From Rhodamnia argentea (lineage: Eukaryota; Streptophyta; Magnoliopsida; Myrtales; Myrtaceae), in NCBI RefSeq assembly GCF_020921035.1, contig NC_063150.1, forward strand, positions 28,195,826-28,259,825: a stretch of 64,000 bases of DNA, in the 5' to 3' direction. Position 1 is the first letter of the stretch. Every line of letters starts with the position of its first letter. The notes beneath the pieces are model-generated. The model was given only the letters and a program-made list of their open reading frames with translations, was not told the DNA's origin and did not search any database. A program made the translations under genes and the position numbers. This document shows, one piece after another, positions 1-11,232 of the stretch.

Positions 1-44
1 ATCATATATCCCACTATATGACATAGTAACTAAAGTACACTATA

Positions 45-480
45 AGTGTTAAAACTTATGTACGGTGCTCACTCTAGTGCCAAAATTTTCAAAATGCTCA
101 CTTAAGTGCCAACTTTTTTTAAAAACGGCCACTTCAGTGCCAACTCCGATATTTGAGCTGATGTGGCTAGCCGAAAATCCGATATTCGTCTTTATCTACA
201 TCAATGAGGTCTCCCCTACCTCATCCCCTCATAATCGTCTCTGTCTACACTGGCAAGGTCTCCCCTGCCTTGTCCCACGGCTTCCTCACCTCCTTCACGA
301 GATACTTTCTCATTTCCTTTTTTCCTTCTGCTAGTTTTATATAATATTTTTCTTTTCTTTTTTATCTTTCGTCGATTTTTTATTTTTTTCATTGTTACGG
401 GAAAAGTTGATGCTACATTGCTAATCAATTCTTGCAATCTTGTCCACTGTCCGAGGAGACAAGTTCAAAGGTAATGTCAA
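45..480. repeat. Dispersed repeat with degenerate 'CACTTAAGTGCCAA' motifs
   Basis: Several imperfect copies of a motif like CACTTAAGTGCCAA, spaced about 30 bases apart, lead into a CT-rich stretch and a T-rich stretch. The same organisation recurs at 23670-24130, and related motifs occur at 11233-11400, 33294-33450 and 48070-48170. I read it as a non-autonomous transposon remnant of unknown class. Plus-strand open frames here are short and low-complexity and are not called as genes. Confidence 0.5.
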
Positions 481-1912
481 GCTGGGGACCCGATGATCCT
501 CAATCGACACATGTTCTCCCATATCGTTAGCTCGTGCAAACGTGGAATTTCATTCCAATTGATTAATCCTATGAAAATTATATATGATAAGGATTCATCA
601 CTAACCTATTGAGTTTGGCAAGAAATCAAGTGAAATATGAGAGAATACCTCACTTCTTACGCGACCAAAATCTAAACCGAGGACTTCAGTATGCTCTTAT
701 TCAACAAGTACCCGTTTGTTTTCTGAGGTGGACTACTAAACTTGGCCTAAACCCCCGAGGTTAAGGAAGGGGGAAGGCTTGCTAATTATATCTGGTTGAG
801 AATGATTAACTGGTCTGTGCATGAAGCACATAGCGTAAGCGTGCCGAGATTAAGTTCCGAAAGCGGACGTCGCGAGGGTTAAGTCGATCAGTAACCTGAA
901 TTAAGCAAAGTTTAGCTCTTTGGAATTACTTTTCAGACTTCTTACCCTTGGTCAGTAGATTTGGCGAAATGGAGTGAACCAAATTTATTTGCAAAAGATA
1001 GGATTAAAAAGTTATCTCTTCAAGTACAATAACGACTTGTAATTGTCCATTGAGAGCTTTAAATAGTCACATTATATTTTTTATCAAGACACCCAATCAT
1101 CGTAAAAAAAAAACTAGGTTCTTTTCAGTAATCAATTTAACTTTCCAGTTCTTGCATTTACTTTCTTTTAGAGCTAACTAGTTCTAGTTTCTAGTTACTT
1201 GTGATACTTCATGTCCAAATCGCCACGGAACCCATTCAAATCAGAATCAAAAGATCAAACTTTTAATGAAAGGTATTTCATCGTGTGGAGCCATTCTCGG
1301 CGAAATAAACAGTCGTGCGCGATTTAGTGACGGAATCGCCTCTGGATTGCGCGTGCTCCTCAACTGATTTTCCTTCGCCCAGGCTTTCCTCTCCCCATCT
1401 CTTGTTTTCCATTCTGTGTTGAGCGGGTGTGTCGCTTTCTTCAAACTGATTCTGTTTGAAGAAATCCCGTCTCCCGCTATTTCATCGCGAGCTGTACCCA
1501 AAAAAAAAAAAAGGAAATTGCAAGGAAGTTCTTGTTGAATGAGGATAAATTATTTAAATTCTTGGGCGCATGCTCCTTGCTTAACGACCGGATTTCAACA
1601 ATAAACCTCTCCACGGAAGTCAATGATGTGCATAGAGATAGTAAAAAACGAAAAGCTTAAAATACTCAACTGAAAAATCTTTTATAATCAAAGACAAATA
1701 CTAAATCTCGTTGTGGCAGGCCTGCTAGACTCGCATCTCCTAATCTTTTTGTTTTAAACAGTCCTTATCACTATCAGATTTTCCAATCTCAACCTCTCAC
1801 CAAATCGCCGATTTCGCTCCATATATATCCAATCACGCTTCCAACCGTGCATTCTAATATTGAGGCTATCGTCCCTACCAAATCGTAGTCATCAAGAGAG
1901 AACAGTGACGTA
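481..1912. other. Intergenic, no gene recognised
   Basis: Duplicated at about 24133-25570. It includes a conserved 84-codon minus-strand open stretch (1247-1501), which in copy 2 is shortened and altered by small length differences, so it does not look maintained. The text around 700-960 has the look of an old LTR, but no ends could be fixed. The last part (1680-1910) resembles 16600-16800 and 38740-38935, the flank of the other transporter fragments. Confidence 0.45.
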
Positions 1913-2780
1913 CATCTAGGTAAGGCTCTTTGATGTCGCCAAGCCGGAGCTCGGCTTCCCTCTTGGAGTTGTACGTCCTGGTGAGAACGCCATTCACATC
2001 ACTCTAGCGTCCTTGCATGACCAGCCACTGGGGGGATTCCGGCATGACGAGTACCCCGATGGTGAGCAGGACTAAGGAGATTGCTCCCATAGCATAAGAC
2101 GCCACCCATTAAATTTTATCTTGGAAGAGAAAATTACAGCTATAGCCGACCATGACTCTGATGCCGACATTGATGAACGCTATTTTTTGTGGCTTGTTCA
2201 CCTCCCTCCCCAAGGTCATTAATCGTTTTCTTTTCTCTCTCTCTTTGCTAACTTTGTATCATCTTTTCCAATTTTTTATGTGTTATCAAAAATTTGTAAT
2301 TTTCATGTTGAATTGTATTTTGTATATGTTTTGGTGGTTCAGGTGTTCATAAATGTGGGCATTGTCGTCGGCTAGGGCTACAATCTTTTCCTCCCCAGAT
2401 CAAATTCAGCGGGTGGCCTTTCATGCCATGCGAGGGAGCAATCTCCTTGATTTGGCTCAACATCACAATCCTCGCATGCCGGAATCCCCAGGTGGTTCGT
2501 CGTGCAGGGACACTTGGTTGATGCAAGAATGAGTACTCACTAGGACCTACAACTCCAAGAAGGAAGCCGAGCTCCGACCTGGTGACATCAAGGAGGCTTT
2601 GTTCAAAGGAGGGTGACCTCAGCCTCAGAGTCCTTCAACCGGTTCACCAGGTCGGCACTCGCACTTCTGCCTCCGCTCGCGTGCCTTGATCCTCACTGTC
2701 ATGATCCAATTTCTTGGGCGTGCGAGGTTATTTCGAAACAGCGCAGAACGAGAGAAAATGATCCAGAGAGAGGCGAGAAG
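1913..2780. pseudogene. Head-to-head polyol transporter (PLT-like) fragments, copy 1a
   Basis: On the minus strand, 2180 down to about 1913 is a decayed exon-2 piece of an MFS polyol/monosaccharide transporter, with traces of PESP and of the NSK-EAEL-RLGDIK region. Directly next to it on the plus strand come the end of exon 1 (GLFTSLPK, 2188-2214), an intron with GT donor and CAG acceptor (2215-2342), and exon 2 from 2343 (VFINVGIVVG). In plus-strand exon 2 the codon after VVG is a stop (TAG), where the family has Tyr. Neither arm can make a transporter. The same arrangement occurs at 25571, 16800 and 38935. Confidence 0.72.
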
Positions 2781-5660
2781 CGTGTCCCTGTATGTCTCAT
2801 AATTCGAAATGTTCAAGCAGCATAATTTGTGCAGAGAAGTTTAGGCTAATTTTTCTTTGATGGCTTGATGGAAATTTGGCTAATGATGTATGACTGGAAT
2901 ATATTCATTTACATATTCGACTAGTACGAGTGATAATCAACAAAGAGACATCTACTTCTGCAACTTTGATGTCCACGTTAATCGTTCCCGCAATAACCCG
3001 TTTAACGGATCTAGCTACGATTGACAACGTTACGAAAACATAAGTGGTAGAGGAGATTTTGGAATTCGTTTCTCAACCCATTCTGACTTTCAGTGCAGAA
3101 GACTTTGGACCCAAATGAGGAGGAAAAAAATCAACAGAATGATTCCCTTTTGCGGATTAATTGATATACGTATTTGGGTTATTATCCACTGACTTTAATT
3201 TTTAAACGGAAAGTAGGTGCAGTGAGGAACGTTAAATGTGCTCAAAATTCCAGTTCCCTTTTTGCGGATTAATTGTCAAAATGTATAATAAATTTGTGTC
3301 TACGGCAATTGGCAGAATTTTCTTTTCCTGGTTATCACCAAATATGGTCTGAGGCACCGGCAAGAGTCGTCGCTGAAGCGGGGAAAACAGTCAGTTGAAG
3401 CCGACAGATAATGTAGCAATTCGGGTCCATTGACATATCTTAACTTATGTAAGTTACAAGCTCAGAATCATTCTCTTGAAGGTCCTCCTACGTAAATCAA
3501 TGAGAAATTTCCTTTTGTGTCCAAGACTTTAGTTTTTGGTCTCAATCGGGTGGTCTGGGGAAAGCTTGAGCTTGATGCAAATGGCTAAAATGTTCACCGG
3601 CACATGTCACGTTCAAATATTTATCAATTGGAATGCAACCATCTTTCGGCTGACCTAGCTTCCTTCGTCCCTCGAGACCAAGCCTGGCTGAGGAAAAGTC
3701 ACGGGTTGTAAAACTAAGAAATTGAAGAATTGTAACAACTACATTAACCAGAGCCTTTTCTTAGCAAATTTGTTTATAATGTTCTTTCTGACTTGCTCCT
3801 ACGCAACCAAGGTCCAACAAAGTCTCATTGGCTTGATCCCGTAAAATCTGACCCATTTATTAACGTATTCATTTATTGTGATGCCTTATCTAACGAAAGG
3901 CCCCTTTATCTAGAACGGTACAAAGGATCTCATTGAAAACATACGTCCGTTTGCAAAACAAGGCTAAAAGAAAGAAAAATCAAGGCATATCTTTTGATTA
4001 GAGGTTTAATACATCACCCTATTGATATTACAGAAAATGGATTTGCCAGACCGTACCTCAATCAAATCATTTGCACTTGATTGTCTTTAGTGGATTTCGT
4101 TATTGAGTGAGCCATATACTTAATATGTTTTTAGTGTGGATCAAGCATCAAAAGAAGTACTTGTGTGATTATGGCCTAGCTAGTAGCCTCCTTATACATC
4201 ACTCAACATAGTCTCGTCGATCCGGTATGGGTTTAGTCTCTTCTCAGGCCACACGTCTATTACTATAGGGGGCTCCTCCTATGATATAATCTATAACGAC
4301 TCGCACAAGAGATGAACCACTTGTGGTAGGTGTCTTCCATTCGATAATGAATTTGGAATGTCGCAGAGGATCTCTCGCCGCAGGTAGTGCATGGGCATCA
4401 GAGATCGTGACCCCCATTGAACGCATCATATCACTCCAGCTCGACATGGTTCAAGAGGTTCTCCTCCAAAGGCAATGTAGCTCCAGAACCGGATGAGGAA
4501 CAAGGAACTCTCGTTGCAAATGGTTGTTTGGTTCTAGAGTTTTGTTTTTAAATGTGCCTCGTTAACAAATATTTCCGGTACTGATTAAGTATATCTATAT
4601 GAAATAATTTAATTTTTCCAAAAATAATAGTGCATAAAATTTAGGACAGTTACTGTATTGGAAAATGTAAAACTTATTCTATTGGTTACTTAATAAGTTC
4701 TGCAGGGCTACTCCTTCATAAATTTCTTTATGGATCAAGTTAGCACCTCAAAGTTGGGTGAAACAAATAGTGCATAAGATAGCCCGGTGAACCGAAAACC
4801 TAGACCGGACTGGCCGAGTTTTTTCATGCTTCTATGGGCTCAGGCTGGGCCATGGGGCTTGCATTAATTATTCGATTTAAGCGGTTAGGCCGGTCGGGAT
4901 TCAAGGTACATGAAGAATAACTCTGGAGGTGTTAAGAATAACTAGTGGAGCTCAAATGTTAAAAAGAAGGCTTTCCATGCACAAGGCAAAACCATCAAAA
5001 GGCGACGCAATTAATTAAGGACTTTACTTGGATGACAGTACCGTCACTCAACAATGCAACTTGAACCGTACATGGACTTTTGGCCAACAACCATATCGTG
5101 CGGATACGTGGTGCGTGTGGGTTCGTCACTCTCATTAATTAATTAGTTAAGCAAAAGCTCCTCCAAGAAGGAAATAAGTTAAATATTCTCTCTATATCAG
5201 AGCAAAGAAAAAGGTACGTCTAATAGATATTAAATTACATAGCAAATCTAAAAGCTAACGTATTTTGATAATATTAACTGAAAATGCTTAAGCATTCTAA
5301 AGAGGTGATAACTAAGGCCATGGAAAATTTTATTGTGACCAATTTCGAACAATGGAAATATTTACTAGGCCAAGAAGAACCCTTCAACCTCTCCTCCTTT
5401 TTTTTTTTTTAAAGGCAGTAACCTATGCGACTGAGCAGCTTCCTTTTTGTGACCAATTTCAAACAATTGGAAAAAGGTGATGGGCTTAGGAGTTTGGGAA
5501 CTCCCTCCTCTTCTTCACCGTATAATTCCTCGATCCGGTTCAAAAGATCATTTGGAATAGCTTAAGCAACTGATTGATAAAGTAGAATATATTTGCTTAC
5601 GAGTTATTGATAATCACAACGGGAGATCTATTAGAGGGCAATTCCAAGGTGATGCATTAA
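2781..5660. other. Intergenic duplicated spacer, no gene recognised
   Basis: No coding region could be supported. The stretch 3290-4620 is paralogous to 13600-14800 in the same copy as well as orthologous to 27000-28160 and, from 3708, to 58008-58900. So a smaller ancestral unit (spacer plus PR-10 gene) was itself duplicated before the 20-kb duplication. A poly-T tract at 5399-5410 is longer in copy 2 (29003-29024). Confidence 0.5.
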
Positions 5661-5664
5661 TTAT

Positions 5665-5915
5665 TGAGGCTCCGTATATTTTGTGAAAAATGAATGATTT
5701 GAAAAATATTTTTCTAAAAATGATCGCTCATATATCTTATAAATATAAATGAACCAAACATAATTCTATCATCTCCGAAAATATTTGAATTCAAATTATT
5801 GGCGATAATGAAAATGTTTTCCATTGACAAATTATTTTAAGCGATGCAAGCGATTATTTTTTAGAAAATATTTTTTAAAACATATATTTTCCGCGAAACA
5901 AACAAAGTTAGAGTC
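5665..5915. mobile_element. AT-rich foldback MITE (hAT-like), copy 1
   Basis: The left end (GGCTCCGTATATTTTGTG) and the reverse complement of the right end (CTTTGTTTGTTTCGCGG, preceded by CTC) are similar, and the interior is also roughly palindromic around TGATCGCTCAT / ATCGCTTGCAT. The length is about 240-250 bases. Equivalent copies lie at 29275-29526 and 59514-59768. I found no convincing target duplication, so class and exact ends are uncertain. Confidence 0.5.
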
Positions 5916-6079
5916 GATCGTTATTCTTTCAAGATTTATTGGGACATGACCGTGCAAAGCCACAAATTCCAAACCATTCCTCGCACAAAAGCTCCAATCT
6001 AGAGCCAAAAAGAAATAGCAAAAAAAAAAAAACACTCAAGTTCCAATAATTATCACCACAAAGGATTTTGAAAGAGCAC

Positions 6080-6654
6080 TTAAGAACTGTCATTGGAGTT
6101 TGCAAAGAGTTACTCTTTAACTGTTTTTGACAATCTTATTGCTCTGTCTTTGCCCTGCTTGATGTTATCTTCCTTGAGCTTCGCACCTTTCTTAACATGA
6201 TATTCGCTAGTCATCTTGGAGACACATCCACTATCAGCTGATGCGAACTTCACCTCAAAGATAATGAAACCAATTTTGTCAAACTGGATATCACTTTCAC
6301 TCAAAGTGTATTGCAGTAAAAGTTCTCAACTTCAAGAATGTCAATCTTGTGCTTCGTGTACTTGATGTGAGCACATGTCACATGCATTCATGTGAGTAAA
6401 AAGATTAATTTTCAGTTTTGCAGTCTATAAAGAAGTCAACATTACAGATAAACATCTATTATCTAACTTAATTTTTCCGAAGTAGGTCGGCTTAAAGCTA
6501 ACAACTTCACCATCTCTCCCGATGAAATCGACACTTTAGATTCCCCTAGGACAATCTTGGGAATCATGTTGTGCAAGTCGAGGACCAAAGCCTTGAACAT
6601 TCTTTATGGAGCCACGAGAGATGTGAACTCCTGAAAGTATGTTACGACACTCGT
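6080..6654 (-). pseudogene. PR-10 / Bet v 1-like pseudogene, copy 1
   Basis: The remains of both PR-10 exons are clear, for example MTSEYHVKKGAKLKEDNIK in exon 2 and the P-loop region in exon 1. Several lesions disable it. The initiator ATG equivalent at 6652-6654 is ACG. Exon 1 has lost bases near 6530-6550. The splice donor GT is TT. One base is missing in exon 2 near 6310-6320. A TAA at 6110-6112 replaces the conserved Tyr of the C-terminal helix. The missing base and the TAA are present in all three copies (29690, 59932), so decay began before the large duplications. Confidence 0.85.
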
Positions 6655-7360
6655 GTTTTCCTTGTATGAAGCAAAGAGAAATGAAGTCAACTAAGACATG
6701 GAAGGATTTGGATTGATTTCCTAGGCTAGGGCAATGACCCTTGTCAGCCACTCACAATTGACTGAGCGTTATGATCATCGTTGCCACAGGCAAGGGCTTT
6801 CAGGCCCTCACCATTGCTGATGGCCCCCACCGGTCCTTAACAATAAAAAAAAACAATTCACTTCAGTGTCGGATGTGCCACCTAAGACAACCAACGTACA
6901 TGTTATCAATTTCCAACCAAAATTAGCCAAATGAACGAAATGGACAAATTGTCAAGAGGTTTAGACTAAATTGATCAAATTGAAAGGTTTATAACTAAAA
7001 TGGCACAAATACAATAAATTTAGGATTTCTTTGGTAATTTTTACTCCAAAATAAAGTTTTAAATTCTTGGTAAATTTTTATATAACCATCTGTTGCTGAT
7101 AACAAATAGTCAAAGTGTCTTCTTTGTAAAATATTGCCAATCTATCTAAAAAACACGTTTATTTTTTATTTTTTACCCATTTTATATTTTTAGTACCTTT
7201 ACATTGCTGGCAACAATTGTTCCCAACATTCTTTAAATTTTCCGCCCTTCACATTTTTGGTCCAAAAATCAAGAAAGGACCCTTCAACCATTATCTATCA
7301 GACTAGTTTGTTCAATTCGAAAGGTGTTTCACCCTTTCCGTTGGAACATGTTGCAATCAC
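6655..7360. other. Intergenic, AT-rich, no gene recognised
   Basis: This is the upstream flank of the PR-10 pseudogene, conserved at 30264-30950 and 60494-61200. A GC-richer patch at 6770-6840 resembles the 'GCAAGGGCTTTCAGGCCCTCACC' region of dispersed plant repeats. I see no intact gene or convincing promoter. Confidence 0.4.
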
Positions 7361-7364
7361 AACC

Positions 7365-8102
7365 TAAATGCCCCGTTTGTCTTAGAGAAATCCTATGTAA
7401 AATCATGATTAAGGATGCGTGGGGAAAAACTTCATGACAAGGAAAATTGCTTTTTGGAAAATCATTTTCTTAGAAAATGGTTAATTTTCCCATTATCACA
7501 AACATTTTTTGGTGTTTGGATCTCATTTAGAAAACGATTTCAATCTCATGACTTTGTCTCATGCTAAAAAATATCAAATTTTTAATTTTTTTTATCTGTT
7601 CTGTCTTGTTTCTTCTTTTTTCCTCCTCCGCTGGCCACGAGGCTTGCCGATTACTAGCGAGCCTCAAGCTCGCCGGCCCATGTCTATAGCTAGTTGCTGG
7701 TAGATGCCAAGGCCTCGCTACCTGCAGAGGAAGAAGAAAAAGAAAAGAAGAAAAAATATTAAAACAAAAAATCACGGACAGAAAAAAATTACAATCAGTT
7801 TGATACCTCTCTTTCAAGAGGGTTGCTGCATGTCAAGCCAAAAATTTAAAGGATAAAAATATAAATGTAAAATTTAAAATTCAAAAATGTATAAAATATT
7901 GAAAAATTCACAATGAGCATTTCCTGGAAGTGTTTTTACATTTTTAGATCTAGGAATTCACTTTCCGAACTTTATGCATCAATTTTCCATTGACTGGAAA
8001 GTGTTTTCTGTTGACTAAGTTATTTTCGGGGAATTAAACGAGTGACGGTCCGGAAAATCAATTCCCAAAAAATACTTCCACAGAAACAGATGCACCCTAA
8101 GT
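7365..8102. mobile_element. Possible hAT-like non-autonomous element, copy 1
   Basis: The left side begins near AAATGCCCCGTTTGTC. The right side reads, on the complement, TAGGGTGCATCTGTTTC and continues with GGAAAATCAATT-type words that have partners on the left (GGAAAATCATTTTC). A GC-rich core (7630-7720) lies between AT-rich flanks. Copies are at 30958-31695 and 61208-61963. Ends are weakly complementary and no target duplication was confirmed. Confidence 0.38.
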
Positions 8103-8696
8103 AGTTAATTAAAAGCTTTCTCGCTAGAGATAAAAGGGTGTTTAGTGATAAAGAGGCACAATAGAATCATTAACACACTCGATCTCTTAACAAATGTATT
8201 TATGGCTTATCTTCGAATTAATCCAGGACTTAAATGCACCAGAATGGTTGGGCCCACAATTTGGCATCTAAACCAAGATGTAATAACCAGACATAGCCAT
8301 ATGGCCTTTACATATATCAATTGTCTTTCACGTTAGTCGTAGCTAGAGACTTCTTGAAAATTATAAGTGAAAATTTAAGATAACTGAAGCAACTCAGGTT
8401 TTTTTTTTTTGGGTCGAAAGCAACTCAGGTTTAAGTCGAGCAATATTTAACCTTGGTTATGACAAAGGGGCTATCACCATTTCGGGGAATGGATTGCTCA
8501 TTCGTCGTTCAAGTCGTTCAAGTTTTAGTGCCTCCAAACCCTTTCGAAACATAGAAATTCACGAAAAAACCACACAAAAGCTCAAATTGAGCAAGAAAAA
8601 GGGAAAACCAATAAAATAAAATTTTCCGCCACTTTAACTCATATCGCTCTCGACAAAATACAAAAAAACTCATGTCGTTCTTTTTCGAAATGCCAT

Positions 8697-8862
8697 TTAA
8701 GCGCAAATATCAGGATTTGCCAAGAGATACTCCTTGAAGGACTTTAATAGTCCCATAGCTATGTCCTTGCCCGGCTTCATATCAATTTCCTTGAGCTTAG
8801 CCCTATTGGAGAAACATCTTGTAATAATTTTGATAATTTCCGAACTATCCTTGGTATAGAAT
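8697..8862 (-). pseudogene. PR-10 3' remnant, copy 1
   Basis: The reverse complement reads KPGKDIAMGLLKSFKEYLL followed by ANPDICA and a stop, matching the C-terminal helix and tail of the PR-10 genes here. Upstream of about 8862 the similarity fades, and no exon 1 is found, so only the 3' part of exon 2 survives. The frame over these last 50 or so codons is open in all three copies (32278, 62610). That suggests a fairly young truncation or little time for decay. Confidence 0.75.
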
Positions 8863-9072
8863 TTACTTTGTTGAGTGCAGATGATTGTGATAATGTTTAA
8901 GGACTACGTCACATCCGTGGTGTGATTCATCGGGTGAAGACCGCGAAATGTCCAGATACATTTTTGTAAACAGCCCCGGCGGACTTAAAGATCTATTGAT
9001 GACAATGTTTATGTCAAAGCTGTAAAGATCACATTGTTGGCAACGTTCAATCAACGACCTTTTGAATATATT

Positions 9073-9456
9073 TGTTGTAACAAATGCGAAAAGTAAACAC
9101 AGAACACAAAGATTTATGTGGTTCGATTAAGGTGTTCTACGTCCACGGGCAAGGCAAAATAAGATTCCGCTATAATCAAAGAGTATACAGATTACAAAAG
9201 TCGGTCTTATCGACTGAACAAATTCACATGGCTCACAAGTCTCTCGTGTAAGAAAAATCCTCAAAAACCAAACGAAAAAACCCTAGCCGTAGTATAAATA
9301 GAGCCCAAAAGTCTCTCCGAGTTGGGCCTATCGGCCTAACTCTCCACGTCACGAATTAAATCTCAATTTTTTCTCCACTTTTGGGCCACACAAAAAAATA
9401 TGTCGGGTCAGGTGATGAACCGGACCGAGTACATAAAATTCAAGACATATTTAACA
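9073..9456 (+). mobile_element. Solo LTR, 384 bp, with 5-bp target duplication (copy 1)
   Basis: The sequence begins TGTTGTAACAAATGCG and ends ATATTTAACA, so it has TG...CA termini with TGTT/AACA inverted ends. It is flanked by ATATT at 9068-9072 and again at 9457-9461. A TATA box (TATAAATAG) near 9290 supports plus orientation. No second LTR or internal coding region is present. The third segmental copy has an uninterrupted GAATATATTCATTG at the same place, which is the empty site. Class (copia or gypsy) cannot be assigned. Confidence 0.88.
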
Positions 9457-9579
9457 ATATTCATTGAAGATAAAGATTATAGCCATTGTTGGGTGGATAT
9501 GCGCAACTGAAGATCAGGAAGATTCACAGGGAACAGAAAACAGGCGCTTGTCAGAATTGGCGGAGCGTTCAGCATGAAA

Positions 9580-10130
9580 CAATAGTTACACAACCTATTT
9601 TTGGATAGCCAACACATGTTCAAAGAAAGGAGCTGTATGGGCGGTTCCATTCCCGTACAGGATTACCAACGGACTTCTAAAGGTTACTTGATTTTCTAGG
9701 ACATCTCCAAGTGGAAGATTGAAAATGTCTATACAAGAGAGAATCTCGAAGGCCAAATGCTAGAGACGCATCACACTTAATCCAAATATTTGCTCTAAGA
9801 TGCTTGTCTTATTGATTATTTTATAATCACTAAAGTTCTTTACTATGATAGTCTTGTCATACTTGTAATCGAATAAGAAATCAAGTCTACAAGAGTTAGA
9901 GCATGAGTCCTGACAGTGTGATCTAGCATCTGAAATGGATCAGTATTTGCCAATTGTAACTTGTTGTGCAAATTACTAGTGTAATATAGCATGACTTGTC
10001 GTTGTTAGTGTGGAGAGTGGACGTAGGCTTTGTGAATAAACCAAGCTACTATCAATTGTTGTGTGCTATCTTTTCATTCCGTTTTTAACTGATTTCTGCA
10101 CACAAGCATCACCAAACATTTGATAAAAAT
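9580..10130 (+). mobile_element. Probable copia LTR-end remnant
   Basis: The end of this stretch (9990-10110) has the look of the 3' part of a Ty1-copia LTR: AGAGTGGACGTAGGCTTTGTG, then AATAAACCAAGC, then TTCATTCC and GATTTCTGCACAC. The same stretch occurs at 63085-63625. Copy 2 lacks it through a deletion. I could not fix exact termini or a target duplication, and no protein domain is readable. Confidence 0.45.
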
Positions 10131-10217
10131 TTGCTGAACCGATTTCTAAATAACATTTGGTGATTTCCACAAAAAGTTTGAAAACAACCTATTCAAACCA
10201 CCTCCGGTCTAGGTTGC

Positions 10218-10636
10218 ATTGTTAGCCCGGCAAGCCCCATCCTTAGAATGGTGCTCACTGGTCATATTGCAGACACATCTGCCATTATCCAATGGTGATG
10301 AACTTCACCTTGTAGACAATGAAATCGATTTTGTTGAACTTGATGTCGCTTTCAATAAAAGTGTATTTGCAGTAGCAGTTTTTAGAGTCAAGACCATTGG
10401 AGCTTGTGCTTGGTGTACTTGATATGGGCACCTATAACACGCATTCATGAAAGTAGATGGTTCAATTCTTTAGTTTTATATGGTTTAGATGAACTTGAAA
10501 TGGTAGAGATACATGTATGATCCGACTTACCTTCGCCGAAGTTGGTCTGCTTAACGCTACCAACTCCACCCTCTCCCCCAATGAGCTCGACGCTCTTGAT
10601 GCTCTTGGGGACAATCTTGGGAATGACGTTGTGCTA
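10218..10636 (-). pseudogene. Truncated PR-10 copy fused to transporter intron
   Basis: The minus strand shows exon-2 sequence (reverse complement of 10236-10425, including a VDEVDF-like region with an early TAG) and exon 1 from its donor at about 10531 up to 10636. The exon-1 part includes the GDGG-like region (here GEGG) and stops abruptly after the KIVPKSIKSVELIG-like segment. The next base on the plus strand is already transporter intron (AATTCTGTATCATC). The N-terminal 30 or so codons and the promoter are gone. It is absent from copy 2 (deletion); part is inverted in copy 3 (63639-63753). Confidence 0.75.
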
Positions 10637-11130
10637 ATTCTGTATCATCTTTGTCAAATTTTTATAAGTTATCAAAAATTTATGTGTTTTGGTGGTTCGG
10701 GTGTTCATCAATGTTGGCATTGTGTCAGCTATGGCTGCACTTATTTTTTCTCCAAGATTAGATTCAAAGGGTGGCGTCTCATGCTATACGAGGGAGCAAT
10801 CTCCTTGGTCTTGCTCGCCATTGCGATCCTCGCCATGCTGAAATCCCCCAGTGGCTCCTCGTGCAGGGACAGCTTGGCTGATGCGAATGGCATCTTAGGA
10901 CCTATGACTCCAAGAAAGAAGCCAAGCTCCGGCTTGGCGAAATCAAGGAAGCTTATTCAGAGGAGGCGAACTTGGCATCGAGGTCCTTCAATTGGTTCAA
11001 CAGGTCAGCATTCGCAATTTTGCCTCCGCTCACGTGCCTTGATCCTCGATGTCATGATCCAATTTCTCATGCATGCGAGGTTGTTTCAAAATAGTGCAAA
11101 ATGAGAGAAAATGATCTAGAGAGAGGCCAG
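10637..11130 (+). pseudogene. Polyol transporter (PLT-like) exon-2 fragment, copy 1b
   Basis: A truncated intron tail leads to exon 2 at 10701 (VFINVG). The exon continues with readable WRLMLYEGAISLVLLAIAIL, then KSPSGSSCRDSLADANGI, where the functional family has ESPRWLV-QGRL-DA. The acceptor is GG instead of AG, and small deletions shift the frame after VFINVGI. Unlike the others it has no inverted partner arm; a PR-10 fragment sits in that position instead. Confidence 0.7.
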
Positions 11131-11232
11131 GCTTGGGACACTTCTTGGCCCCTTAGTGTCTCATAATTCGAAATGTTCAAGCATAGTAATTTGTATATAA
11201 AATTTTGGCAAAAGGACACATGGGGTACCGAT

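Larger units (their letters stand above)
1..9565. repeat. Segmental duplication copy 1, left block
   Basis: This block matches 23626-33147 in the same orientation almost base for base, with an offset near 23.6 kb. It holds the same ordered content: repeat remnant, inverted transporter fragment, PR-10 pseudogene, hAT-like elements, PR-10 3' remnant and solo LTR. Its left end lies outside the window. From about 3708 it also matches the third copy that begins near 58006. The match was read by eye from shared words and landmark spacing; no percent identity was computed. Confidence 0.9.

Noticed and set aside
1247-1501. 84-codon minus-strand frame, also in copy 2
   Set aside because: Copy 2 has small length changes that break the same reading, it has no recognisable domain, and it lies between TE remnants.
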